DNA from: Streptomyces sp. CB02366
GTDB lineage: Bacteria; Actinomycetota; Actinomycetes; Streptomycetales; Streptomycetaceae
Length of the DNA stretch: 64,000 bases
Assembly: GCF_001905905.1 (NCBI RefSeq)
Contig: NZ_LIVT01000003.1
Span: forward strand, 434,001-498,000
Direction of reading: 5' to 3'
Positions 24,235 to 32,338 of the stretch are shown piece by piece. Each line of letters begins with the position of its first letter. Positions within the stretch are counted from its first letter, which is position 1. The position numbers were made by a program, and so were the translations under genes. The notes beneath the pieces were generated by a model. The model made no database searches and had not been told where the DNA came from. It was given only the letters and a program-made list of their open reading frames with translations.

Positions 24235-25513
24235 CTGGGCGGGTACCGTCACCGCCCGGCCCGCCCGCACCGAGTCCCCCGCGTCCGTGGACGAGCTCGC
24301 GGACGTGGTGCGCAGAGCGGGCGCGGACGGCCTGAAGGTGAAGCCGGTGGGTTCGGGCCACTCCTTCACGGCGACGGCCGCCACCGACGGGGTGCTGATA
24401 CGCCCCGACCTGCTCACCGGAATCCGGGACGTCGACCGTGAGGCGATGACCGTGACGGTGGAGGCCGGAACCCCGCTCAAGCGGCTCAACACCGCACTCG
24501 CCCGCGAGGGGCTGTCGCTCACCAACATGGGCGACATCATGGAGCAGACCATCGCCGGGGCCACCTCCACCGGCACCCACGGCACGGGCCGGGACTCGGC
24601 GTCGATATCCGCGCAGATCCGGGCGCTGGAGCTGGTGACCGCGGACGGCACCGTGCTGGTCTGCTCGGCCGAGCAGAACCCGGAGATCTTCGCCGCGGCC
24701 CGGATCGGCCTCGGCGCCCTCGGGGTGATCACCGCCGTGACCCTCGCCGTGGAGCCGATCTTCCTGCTGACGGCCCGTGAGGAGCCGATGGGCTTCGACC
24801 GGGTCACCTCGGACTTCGACGAGCTCGTGGCCGAGAACGAGCACTTCGAGTTCTACTGGTTCCCGCACACCGGGAACTGCACCACCAAGCGCAACAACCG
24901 CAGCGCCGGGCCGGCCGCCCCTCCCGGGAAGGTGCGCAGCTGGGTCGACGACGAGCTGCTGTCCAACGGGGTCTTCCAGGTCGCCTGTTCGCTGGGGCGC
25001 GCGGTCCCGGCGACGATCCCCTCGATCGCCAGGCTCTCCAGCCGGGCGCTGTCCTCGCGTACGTACACCGACATCCCCTACAAGGTCTTCACCAGCCCGC
25101 GCCGGGTGCGGTTCGTGGAGATGGAGTACGCCGTGCCGCGCGAGCAGGCCGTGGCGGCGCTGCGGGAGCTGAAGGCCATGGTCGAACGCTCTCCGCTGAA
25201 GATCAGCTTTCCGGTCGAGGTACGCACCGCTCCGGCCGACGACATGACCCTGTCCACCGCGTCGGGCCGGGACAGCGCGTACATCGCCGTCCACCTGTAC
25301 CGGGGCACGCCCCACCGCTCGTACTTCACCGCGGTCGAGCGGATCATGACCGCGCACGGGGGCCGGCCGCACTGGGGCAAGATCCACACCCGGGACGCGG
25401 CCTACTTCTCCGAGGTCTACCCGCGCTTCGGCGAGTTCACCGCGCTGCGCGACCGGCTGGACCCGGACCGCATGTTCGGCAACGACTACCTGCGGCGCGT
25501 GCTCGGCGACTGA
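24191..25513 (+). CDS. FAD-linked oxidase of the aldonolactone oxidase (ALO) family
   Basis: This is a 440-residue VAO-type flavoprotein. The N-terminal FAD-binding domain has PVGSGHSFTATAATDG, in which the His is the usual site of covalent FAD attachment in this family, and STGTHGTG. The C-terminal ALO domain ends in RPHWGKIH and PRFGEFTALRDRLDPDRMFGN. Relatives oxidise L-gulono-1,4-lactone, D-arabinono-1,4-lactone, xylitol or other polyols; the substrate is undetermined. It starts inside the MFS gene (44-bp overlap) and is followed by a strong terminator. Confidence 0.9.
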   Translation: MTDTYARTKTSTWHNWAGTVTARPARTESPASVDELADVVRRAGADGLKVKPVGSGHSFTATAATDGVLIRPDLLTGIRDVDREAMTVTVEAGTPLKRLNTALAREGLSLTNMGDIMEQTIAGATSTGTHGTGRDSASISAQIRALELVTADGTVLVCSAEQNPEIFAAARIGLGALGVITAVTLAVEPIFLLTAREEPMGFDRVTSDFDELVAENEHFEFYWFPHTGNCTTKRNNRSAGPAAPPGKVRSWVDDELLSNGVFQVACSLGRAVPATIPSIARLSSRALSSRTYTDIPYKVFTSPRRVRFVEMEYAVPREQAVAALRELKAMVERSPLKISFPVEVRTAPADDMTLSTASGRDSAYIAVHLYRGTPHRSYFTAVERIMTAHGGRPHWGKIHTRDAAYFSEVYPRFGEFTALRDRLDPDRMFGNDYLRRVLGD

Positions 25514-25536
25514 GCCCTCCCGGCTTTCGGTACGCG

Positions 25537-25577
25537 CTCGGCCCCGGCCCCCTCCGTCGGGAGGGGGCCGGGGCCGA
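25537..25577. terminator. 19-bp-stem terminator between convergent genes
   Basis: CTCGGCCCCGGCCCCCTCC and GGAGGGGGCCGGGGCCGAG form a perfect 19-bp stem with loop GTCG. It lies 24 nt after the oxidase stop and 27 nt from the stop of the minus-strand membrane protein gene. Confidence 0.88.
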
Positions 25578-25603
25578 GGCGCGTCGTACGGCCGGCGCTC
25601 CGG

Positions 25604-26776
25604 TCACTCGGTGGCGTCGGCGGGCGGACCCTGCTCGCCCTGCCCGGCGCCGGCGCCGGGGTCGGCCGGGGGCTCGCCGGTGCCCGCGTCGCCGGGGGCC
25701 GAGGGGGTGGGCTGCGTCGGGCCGGGGGCGGTCCCGCCGCCGGTCCCGGAGGGCGTCGGGGTGGGGGTGGGCCCGGTGGTGGGCCTCTCGCTCCCGGTTC
25801 CCGTGCCGGGGTCCGGGCTCGTGCCGCTGCCGTCGCCGCCGTCCGTGGCGGGGGCCGAACCGGTGGAGGCGCCGGGGGACGGGCGGCGGTCGTCCGCTCC
25901 GCCGTCCCGGTCGGCGTCCTCGGAGGGCGCGGGGTCGGCGGGGCCGGAGTCCCGGTCGCCGCCGCCGCGCACCACTGAGCTGAGGGTGGTGCCCTGGCCG
26001 CCGCTGAGGTCGTTGCCCGAGACGACCTCGAACACGGTGATCCCGGCCATGGAGACGGCGAAGACCGCGGCGGCGGCGAGCGCGGGCCGTTTCCAGCCGC
26101 GCAGCCGGGTGCCGTGCGTCACGCCCTCGCCGAACTCCTCGTCGGGGCCGGCCGGGGCCGTTCCGCCCTGCGGCGCCGGCCGCGTGCGGACGTCGTTCCG
26201 CCGCAGCATCCGCGTACGGTCGTCCTCGGCTCCAGCACCGCGGGCCGGGCCTCCGCCCGGCGGGGGGACGCGGAGCATCCGGGTCCGCGCGTCACCGAGG
26301 TCGAGCAGCTGGGTGCGGTCGGAGTCCGCGACGGGGGCGAGCAGGTGCGTGCTCTCCGCGTCCGGGACCACCTCCGGTACCGCCCCGGGGTCCACCGTCG
26401 GCAGCACGGTGGTGGCGTCCTCGGCCGGATCCGGATCCGGATCCGGACCGGAGCGCCGTGCGGCGGCGGATCGGCGCCCGGCGGGCGTCGTCTCCTTGGT
26501 GTGCACCGTCACCTGGCGGCCCTCCGGGTGGACCACCTGGACCGTCACCTCGCGGATCTGCTCGCCCGTGCGGCGGAAGAAGTGCTGGAAGACCGAGCCG
26601 CCACAGGTGGCGACGACGCTCATCACGCCCGCCCCGGCGATCGTGCCGTACACCCCCAGTTGTGAGGCGGCCACCGCCGCCGCGACGGCGGCCACAGCGC
26701 TCCCGGCGACCTGCGGGAGACTCAGATCTATGCGCTTTTCCTTCTGTTCTGCGTCGCTTTCCGGCTTCTGAACCAT
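25604..26776 (-). CDS. Membrane protein with cytoplasmic RT[QR] repeats and a Pro/Thr/Gly-rich extracytoplasmic tail
   Basis: This is a 390-residue protein of no recognised family. It has a Lys/Glu N terminus and a glycine/alanine-rich hydrophobic region (about 20-60). The region around 130-205 carries repeated short motifs: STHLL, DRTQLL, ARTRML, DRTRML and VRTRP. A second membrane segment follows (PALAAAAVFAVSMAGITVFEVV, about 230-250, preceded by basic residues). The last 130 residues are Gly/Pro/Ser/Thr/Asp low complexity. ATG 26776 (MVQKPESD) is preferred over upstream in-frame starts. It is divergent from sepH. The repeated threonines could be phosphorylation or FHA-docking sites; this is inference. 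Confidence 0.72.
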   Translation of the reverse strand: MVQKPESDAEQKEKRIDLSLPQVAGSAVAAVAAAVAASQLGVYGTIAGAGVMSVVATCGGSVFQHFFRRTGEQIREVTVQVVHPEGRQVTVHTKETTPAGRRSAAARRSGPDPDPDPAEDATTVLPTVDPGAVPEVVPDAESTHLLAPVADSDRTQLLDLGDARTRMLRVPPPGGGPARGAGAEDDRTRMLRRNDVRTRPAPQGGTAPAGPDEEFGEGVTHGTRLRGWKRPALAAAAVFAVSMAGITVFEVVSGNDLSGGQGTTLSSVVRGGGDRDSGPADPAPSEDADRDGGADDRRPSPGASTGSAPATDGGDGSGTSPDPGTGTGSERPTTGPTPTPTPSGTGGGTAPGPTQPTPSAPGDAGTGEPPADPGAGAGQGEQGPPADATE

Positions 26777-27271
26777 TACCAGCCCCTGCTTGACATCTCT
26801 CCCACCATGCACCAGGAAGGGACAAATGAGCGAAGCGGATAGTTCCGTTTCCGGGGATTGTGTGAAGCACAACACGCATCAGGGGCATTTCGCGGCGGAC
26901 CGGGTACGTCAACTCCCGCACCGCCCGAGAACTTCGGCGGCGCGCCGGTCCACCCCGGTGGCCCGAATGGAGTACTGTGACGAGCCCTGGGGCGGACTCC
27001 GACGTGGGATTCCGCAGCCACCGGAGGGGGCCGACGGCGGCGCCCGAGCCGGTGGTTTCAAGGCATCGCACGGATGCTCGCTGCACAAGGCGGCCAAATC
27101 GGTCACTTTGGGTCGCAATGGGCAACCGTGCCATGGCGGCACACCAGGACGAGCGCCCGACACGCCGGGCAACTTGGCAAGGTTGTGGCAGGCTGCACCC
27201 GGGCAGGTCACACTCGACTAGCGGAAGCAGCGACGCACGTGACGTCGGCAGGCACCACCCGGGAGGTCCCC
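26777..27271. other. 495-bp divergent region upstream of sepH
   Basis: Open frames exist here on the plus strand, including an in-frame extension of sepH to 27074, but their codon pattern is not coding-like. A TACTGT at 26964-26969 fits a -10 pattern without a good -35. No clear operator was found. The region must hold promoters for sepH (plus) and the membrane protein gene (minus). Confidence 0.4.
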
Positions 27272-28366
27272 ATGCCCGAACTGCGTGTCGTGGCCGTCTC
27301 CAACGACGGCACACGACTGGTGCTCAAGGCTGCGGACAGCACGGAGTACACGCTTCCGATCGATGAGCGGCTGCGCGCCGCCGTGCGCAACGACCGCGCC
27401 CGGCTCGGCCAGATCGAGATCGAGGTGGAGAGCCACCTCCGGCCGCGCGACATCCAGGCCCGCATACGAGCCGGCGCCTCCGCGGAGGAGGTCGCCCAGT
27501 TCGCGGGCATCCCCGTCGACCGTGTACGCCGCTTCGAGGGCCCCGTGCTCGCGGAGCGCGCCTTCATGGCCGAGCGGGCCCGGAAGACTCCTGTGCGCCG
27601 TCCCGGCGAGAACACCGGCCCCCAGCTCGGCGAGGCGGTGCAGGAGCGTCTCCTGCTGCGCGGCGCCGACAAGGAGACCGTCCAGTGGGATTCCTGGCGC
27701 CGCGACGACGGCACCTGGGAGGTCCTGCTCGTCTACCGGGTCGCGGGCGAACCGCACTCGGCGAGCTGGACGTACGACCCGCCCCGGCGGCTGGTCCAGG
27801 CCGTGGACGACGAGGCGCGCTCGCTGATCGGCGAGACCGACGACGCCGCACCCGAGCCCAGCTTCCCGTTCGTGCCCCGGATCGCCCGCCTGCCGCGCGA
27901 CCGGCCGCTGGACCGCAGCCTCGACCGGCAGATCGATCGCGACCGCCCGATGGACCGGGCCCTGGACCGGCAGATCGAGCGGCCCGCCCCGGCCTCCGAA
28001 CCCGAGGAGTACGTGAGCAGCGCCTCGGCCGGTGAGCGCGACTCGCTGACCAGTCTGCTGGAGGCGGTACCGAGCTTCCGCGGCGACATGGTGGTGCCCG
28101 AGCGGCCCGCGCAGCCCGAGCCCCCCGCGCTGGAACCGGCGGAGGAGGCGGAGGCGGACGAGCCGCCGGCCGCGGCCGCTTCGGCCGGGGCCGGCTCCGC
28201 GTACGCGGATGTGCTGATGCCCCGGGCGGTGGCCGGTCACCGGGACCGGCTGACCGGGACGACGGACCGTCAGGCCGAGGCGGACGGGGTGCGGCCGGGC
28301 CGCCGGGCCGCGGTGCCGAGCTGGGACGAGATCGTCTTCGGCACCCGGCGCAAGAAGCAGGACTGA
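27272..28366 (+). CDS. sepH: Cell division regulator SepH
   Basis: This is a 364-residue actinobacterial protein (DUF3071) known in Streptomyces and Mycobacterium to bind FtsZ and stimulate its assembly during septation. The conserved N terminus MPELRVVAVSNDGTRLVLKA is followed by a helix-turn-helix at about residues 61-90 (IRAGASAEEVAQFAGIPVDRV). There is a second conserved block around 125-185 and a disordered linker with a DRPLDRSLDRQIDR-type repeat. The C-terminal motif is PSWDEIVFGTRRKKQD. ATG 27272 has GGGAGG 5 nt upstream and starts exactly at the family N terminus. Confidence 0.95.
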   Translation: MPELRVVAVSNDGTRLVLKAADSTEYTLPIDERLRAAVRNDRARLGQIEIEVESHLRPRDIQARIRAGASAEEVAQFAGIPVDRVRRFEGPVLAERAFMAERARKTPVRRPGENTGPQLGEAVQERLLLRGADKETVQWDSWRRDDGTWEVLLVYRVAGEPHSASWTYDPPRRLVQAVDDEARSLIGETDDAAPEPSFPFVPRIARLPRDRPLDRSLDRQIDRDRPMDRALDRQIERPAPASEPEEYVSSASAGERDSLTSLLEAVPSFRGDMVVPERPAQPEPPALEPAEEAEADEPPAAAASAGAGSAYADVLMPRAVAGHRDRLTGTTDRQAEADGVRPGRRAAVPSWDEIVFGTRRKKQD

Positions 28367-28450
28367 CCGGGAATGACGACCGGCGGGGGCGGGAACGGAA
28401 CGCGGATGCGCACCGGTCCCGCCCTCTCGTCGTCTCCGGGGGCCGCGGCG

Positions 28451-29281
28451 TTACCGGGGGTCGGGCCCCGTGGCGACCGGCCGGGAGGGGTCCGAGGACC
28501 ACTCGGACCAGGAGCCGGGGTACAGGATGCCCGTGAAGCCCGCGATCTCCAGGGCCAGCACCTGGTGCGCGCCGGAGACCCCCGAGCCGCAGTAGACGCC
28601 CACGCCGTCGGGGCTGCCCTGCGCGCCCAGTCGGGCGAACCGGGCGGCGAGTCGCTCGGCCGGGAGATAGCGCCCGTCCGCGTCGACGTTCTCGGTGGTC
28701 GGCGCGGAGACGGCGCCCGGGATGTGGCCGCCGACCCGGTCGATCGGCTCCACGTCGCCGCGGTAGCGCTCCGCCGCCCGCGCGTCGAGCAGCAGACCCG
28801 ACCGGGCGAAGGCCGCCGCGCCTTCCGCGTCCAGGGTGGGCAGGGCCCCGGGTTCCGGCCGGAAATCGCCCTCGACGGGGTGCGGGACCTCGGTGGAGAG
28901 GTCGCCCGTCCAGGCGGCGAGCCCGCCGTCCAGCACGCGTACGTTCCGGTGCCCGGCCCAGCGCAGCAGCCACCAGGCCCGCGCCGCGGCCCAGCCCTGG
29001 CCGCCGTCGTACACCACGACGGGGGTGTCCTGACCGACTCCGGCCCGGCGCATCGCGGCCCCGAAGACCTCCGGGTCCGGAAGGGGGTGGCGGCCGCCGT
29101 CGCCCGCCGGGGCGGCGAGGTCCTCGTCGAGGTCCACGAAGACGGCTCCGGGCAGGTGCCCGGCCTCGTAGTCGGCGCGGCCGTGCGGTCCGCCGAGCTG
29201 CCAGCGGACGTCCAGGAGTACGGGCGGGCGCGGCCCGGCCGACTCGCTCGCACATGCGGATGCGGTGATGATGGGCTTCAT
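28451..29281 (-). CDS. Two-domain rhodanese sulfurtransferase
   Basis: This is a 276-residue enzyme with tandem rhodanese domains (about 10-125 and 150-270). The active-site cysteine sits in VYCGSGVSG of the second domain. The CGSGV[ST]-type loop is closer to 3-mercaptopyruvate sulfurtransferases (SseA) than to thiosulfate:cyanide enzymes. The first domain is catalytically silent, with D in VVVYDGGQGW. ATG 29281 is preferred over ATG 29290 because GAGG directly abuts the latter. It transfers sulfane sulfur to thiols or cyanide. It is a monocistronic gene convergent with sepH. Confidence 0.9.
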   Translation of the reverse strand: MKPIITASACASESAGPRPPVLLDVRWQLGGPHGRADYEAGHLPGAVFVDLDEDLAAPAGDGGRHPLPDPEVFGAAMRRAGVGQDTPVVVYDGGQGWAAARAWWLLRWAGHRNVRVLDGGLAAWTGDLSTEVPHPVEGDFRPEPGALPTLDAEGAAAFARSGLLLDARAAERYRGDVEPIDRVGGHIPGAVSAPTTENVDADGRYLPAERLAARFARLGAQGSPDGVGVYCGSGVSGAHQVLALEIAGFTGILYPGSWSEWSSDPSRPVATGPDPR

Positions 29282-29517
29282 GGGTGCCATCCTCGCGCAG
29301 CGCACCGGGCGCCCATGACCACCGAGGACAGGACGGCCGGCGGGAACCCGGCCGTCCTTCGCCGAGAACCCGGACGACGCGGCGCGGCCGGTGCGCTCCC
29401 CGCGCCGGGGGGTGCGAGCATCTGCACGGGGCACGCGGGCCCCGCCCCGACCCGGGGCGGCACGCCCGCCCCCTTCCCCCGTACGGCCACCACAACGGTC
29501 CGAGGAGAGAAAGAACG

Positions 29518-30309
29518 ATGACCGAGGCCCCCGCCCGGCGTACGCCCGGAACACCTTGCTGGGTGAGTCTGATCGTGCACGGCCTGACCGCGACCCAGGA
29601 GTTCTACGGAGCCCTGTTCGACTGGGAGTTCCTGCCGGGCCCCGATCAGCTGGGCCCCTATGTCCGCGGACTGCTGCACGGCGAGGAGGTCGCGGGCGTC
29701 GGCCAGCTGCCGCCCGACCGGCATCTCCCGATCGCCTGGACCACCTACCTCGCCACGGACGACGCCGACGCCACCGCGGAGGCCGTCCGCTCCTGCGGCG
29801 GGACGGTCGCGGTCGGTCCGTTGGACGCGGGCGAGGCGGGGCGGCTCGCCATCGCCTCGGACCCGAGCGGGGCGGTCTTCGGCATCTGGCAGGGGTCGGA
29901 GCACATCGGCACGATGACGGCGGGCGTGCCCGGCACCCCTGTCTGGAACGAGCTGGTGACGCGGGAGACGTCGACGGTCGCGAAGTTCTACCAGACGGTC
30001 TTCGGCTACGAGACGGAGGCGGTCCTCTCGGCCGACTTCGACTACCAGACCCTGCACCTGGACGGCGTCCCGGTGGCGGCGCTGCACGGGGTCGGCCACG
30101 CACTGCCGCGCGACCGGGGACCGCACTGGATGACGTACTTCGAGGTCGCCGACACCGATCTGGCGGCCGTTCGGGTGGTGGAGCTGGGCGGTCGCGTCCT
30201 GCAGCCGCCGCGCGAGGCGTCGAGCGGCCGGCTGGCGACGGTCGCGGATCCGGAGGGCGCCGTGTTCACCATCGTCAGGTCGAACGGGAGCGACGCGTTC
30301 GGGCGGTGA
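29518..30309 (+). CDS. Two-domain VOC (glyoxalase/bleomycin resistance-like) family protein
   Basis: This is a 263-residue protein formed by two VOC modules (about 10-125 and 135-258). Each has the W-x-E/L-...F-Y-x-x-[LV]-F-[GD] opening (ATQEFYGALFDW, STVAKFYQTVFGY) and the ...DP-x-G-AVF-x-I ending. The family covers glyoxalases, dioxygenases and antibiotic-binding proteins, so function cannot be assigned. Relatives in Streptomyces are often annotated as hydroxylases without evidence. ATG 29518 follows a GAGGAGAGAAAG purine tract. Confidence 0.85.
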   Translation: MTEAPARRTPGTPCWVSLIVHGLTATQEFYGALFDWEFLPGPDQLGPYVRGLLHGEEVAGVGQLPPDRHLPIAWTTYLATDDADATAEAVRSCGGTVAVGPLDAGEAGRLAIASDPSGAVFGIWQGSEHIGTMTAGVPGTPVWNELVTRETSTVAKFYQTVFGYETEAVLSADFDYQTLHLDGVPVAALHGVGHALPRDRGPHWMTYFEVADTDLAAVRVVELGGRVLQPPREASSGRLATVADPEGAVFTIVRSNGSDAFGR

Positions 30310-30453
30310 GGGCCGGACGTGCCGGGCCGCCCGCCGTGTAGGGCCGGGCGTCCCGGGTCCTGCATCCGCGTGGACGGGGCCGGGGGCCGTTCCCGGCGGC
30401 CGGGGGGGCGGGGGCGCGCCGAGCTGCCCCGCCCCCGCCTTCCGCCTTCCGTC

Positions 30454-31506
30454 TCAGGCCGTCGTGTGCAGCGGGACCGTGAGCTGCTTGAGCCAGGTGC
30501 CGGTGGAGAAGTCACGGGCCTTGATGACGACCGTGCGCGGGCCCACCTCGACCTGGAGGCCCTGGTTGAACGTGCCGCCCACCGCGACCTCGCCGCCCTT
30601 GCCGTCGTCCGTCCACCCCGTCTGGACCGCGGAGGTGTTCACGACGGTGAAGCCGTCGAGGTTCGCCGTGCCGGGAACGACCCTGCGGACCGCCCAGTCC
30701 GACAGGTTGAGGTCCCAGTGGGTGTGGCCGGAGAAGAGGAACACGTCCTTGTGGCGGCCGAGGATCGACAGGAGCCGGTCGGGCTGGAGGTAGTCCCCCA
30801 GGTAGAGCTTGTTGCGGGTGCCCGACACCGTGTTGGGCAGGGGGTGGTGGGTCAGTACCATGACGGGCTTGCGCCGCCGCGCCCAGTGGGCGAGCCGGTC
30901 CTCCAGCCAGGCGAACTGCGCGTCGCTGATCCACACCTCGTCCCACAACTTCGCGTCGTGGTAGTGCGCGTAGCGTTCGGTCCCGAGGGTCAGGACGGGG
31001 ACCCCGCCGAACGACGCCTCCGTGTAGACCTTGTTCCGCCCCGCGAAGTTGTAGAAGCTGCGGAAGAGCGAGTCCTCCGTGGTGCCGTTGGGCCAGGTGT
31101 CCTGGGCGAGCGTGTTCGGGTCGCTGTACTTGGGGACGTAGAACTCGTGGTTGCCGATGGCCCACGCGACGTTCCGGGGGTGCCGGTGCCGCTGGAGGGT
31201 GCGGCGGACCTCGGCGTACTCGAAGTCGTAGCCCCGGGGGGTGATGTCACCCGCGACGCCCAGCCCGGCGCTGTCGGGGTTGATCCGGTGCAGATCGTCG
31301 AGCGCCCTGCCGAAGTCGGCCAGGTCGCCCTGGATGTCGCTGATGATGTTGAACCGCACCGTCCGGCCACCGCCGTGGTGGTCGCGCCTGTCGTGCTCCG
31401 GGGCGGCCGCGGCCTGCGGGGCCGTCAGGGCCGTGCCGGCGGCGAGCGCCCCGCCCGTCAGGAGAGAGGCGCGGCCCGTCGTGGCCATGAACGATCTGCG
31501 ATCCAT
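30454..31506 (-). CDS. Tat-exported metallophosphoesterase
   Basis: This is a 350-residue secreted calcineurin-like phosphoesterase. The N terminus MDRRSFMATTGRASLL is a twin-arginine signal, with a hydrophobic Gly/Ala stretch and likely cleavage near APQAAAAPEH (about residue 35). Metal-site motifs are SDIQGD (about 56), GDITPRG, GNHEFY, LTHHPLP and SGHTHWDLN. The first motif reads D-x-Q where most members have D-x-H. The substrate is unknown; extracellular phosphomonoesters or nucleotides are plausible for phosphate scavenging. AAGGAAG lies about 9 nt before ATG 31506. No pho box was identified. Confidence 0.87.
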   Translation of the reverse strand: MDRRSFMATTGRASLLTGGALAAGTALTAPQAAAAPEHDRRDHHGGGRTVRFNIISDIQGDLADFGRALDDLHRINPDSAGLGVAGDITPRGYDFEYAEVRRTLQRHRHPRNVAWAIGNHEFYVPKYSDPNTLAQDTWPNGTTEDSLFRSFYNFAGRNKVYTEASFGGVPVLTLGTERYAHYHDAKLWDEVWISDAQFAWLEDRLAHWARRRKPVMVLTHHPLPNTVSGTRNKLYLGDYLQPDRLLSILGRHKDVFLFSGHTHWDLNLSDWAVRRVVPGTANLDGFTVVNTSAVQTGWTDDGKGGEVAVGGTFNQGLQVEVGPRTVVIKARDFSTGTWLKQLTVPLHTTA

Positions 31507-31644
31507 CGGTGGTTACTTCCTTCGTGGTGCGCCCCCGGGCGGGGGTCGGACGAGGGAAGCCTGATCCACCGCGGTGACTCCTCGGCGTGGGCGAGGTGGC
31601 GCCGGGCTGAACGCTGGGAGCCGCGGGCCGGCGGTCCGTACGGC

Positions 31645-32295
31645 TCAGTCCGAGGACACCGGCAGGACGTCCGGCGAGAGCGCGCCAGCGCGGGCGGAAC
31701 CGCTCGTCATGCGGCGCCAGTGGTGGCGCCGGCACAGCACCTCGTAACCGACCTCGCCCGCCTGCCGGTTGACGTCGCCGACGACGACCTGCGCGCCCTC
31801 GACGACCATGGCGCCGTCCACCGTACGGGCGTTGTGCGTGGCGCGCGCCCCGCACCAGCAGAGCGCCTCCACCTGGAGGGCCTCTATCCGGTCGGCCAGC
31901 TCCATCAGCCGCTGGGAGCCGGGGAACAGCTTGGTGCGGAAGTCGGTGGTGATGCCGAAGGCGAAGACGTCGAGCCCCAGATCGTCCACGACGCGGGCCA
32001 GTTGGTCGATCTGTGCCGGGGCGAGAAACTGCGCCTCGTCCACGATCACGTAGTCGACCCGGCCGCCCCGGCTGACCCGGTCCACGATGTGCGCGTAGAG
32101 GTCCATGCCCTCCTCGGCCTCGACGGCGTCCGTCACCAGCCCGAGCCGGGAGGAGAGCTTGCCCTCCCCCGCGCGGTCGTCCCGGGTGAAGATCACGCCC
32201 TGGAGCCCGCGCGCCGAGCGGTTGTGACCGATCTGCAGGGCCAGCGTGCTCTTTCCGCAGTCCATGGTTCCGGAGAAGAACACCAGCTCGGGCAT
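31645..32295 (-). CDS. tdk: Thymidine kinase
   Basis: This is a 216-residue type II thymidine kinase. The N-terminal P-loop is FSGTMDCGKST (Walker A GxxxxGK[ST]), with base E/D in VIVDEAQFL. The structural zinc site comes from CWCG near residue 148 and YEVLCRRHHW near 184. It phosphorylates thymidine to dTMP in the salvage pathway and is feedback-inhibited by dTTP in the family. It is encoded 43 nt downstream of the phosphodiesterase gene, probably in one transcript with DUF5998. The last 20 residues are a variable tail. Confidence 0.95.
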   Translation of the reverse strand: MPELVFFSGTMDCGKSTLALQIGHNRSARGLQGVIFTRDDRAGEGKLSSRLGLVTDAVEAEEGMDLYAHIVDRVSRGGRVDYVIVDEAQFLAPAQIDQLARVVDDLGLDVFAFGITTDFRTKLFPGSQRLMELADRIEALQVEALCWCGARATHNARTVDGAMVVEGAQVVVGDVNRQAGEVGYEVLCRRHHWRRMTSGSARAGALSPDVLPVSSD

Positions 32296-32338
32296 GAGAG
32301 GTCGAACACCTTTCGGAGGGGTCGGTCGGGGGGAGGGG

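Noticed and set aside
27074..27271. N-terminal extension of sepH
   Set aside because: The extension lacks coding-like third positions, while ATG 27272 has a strong ribosome-binding site and matches the conserved SepH N terminus.
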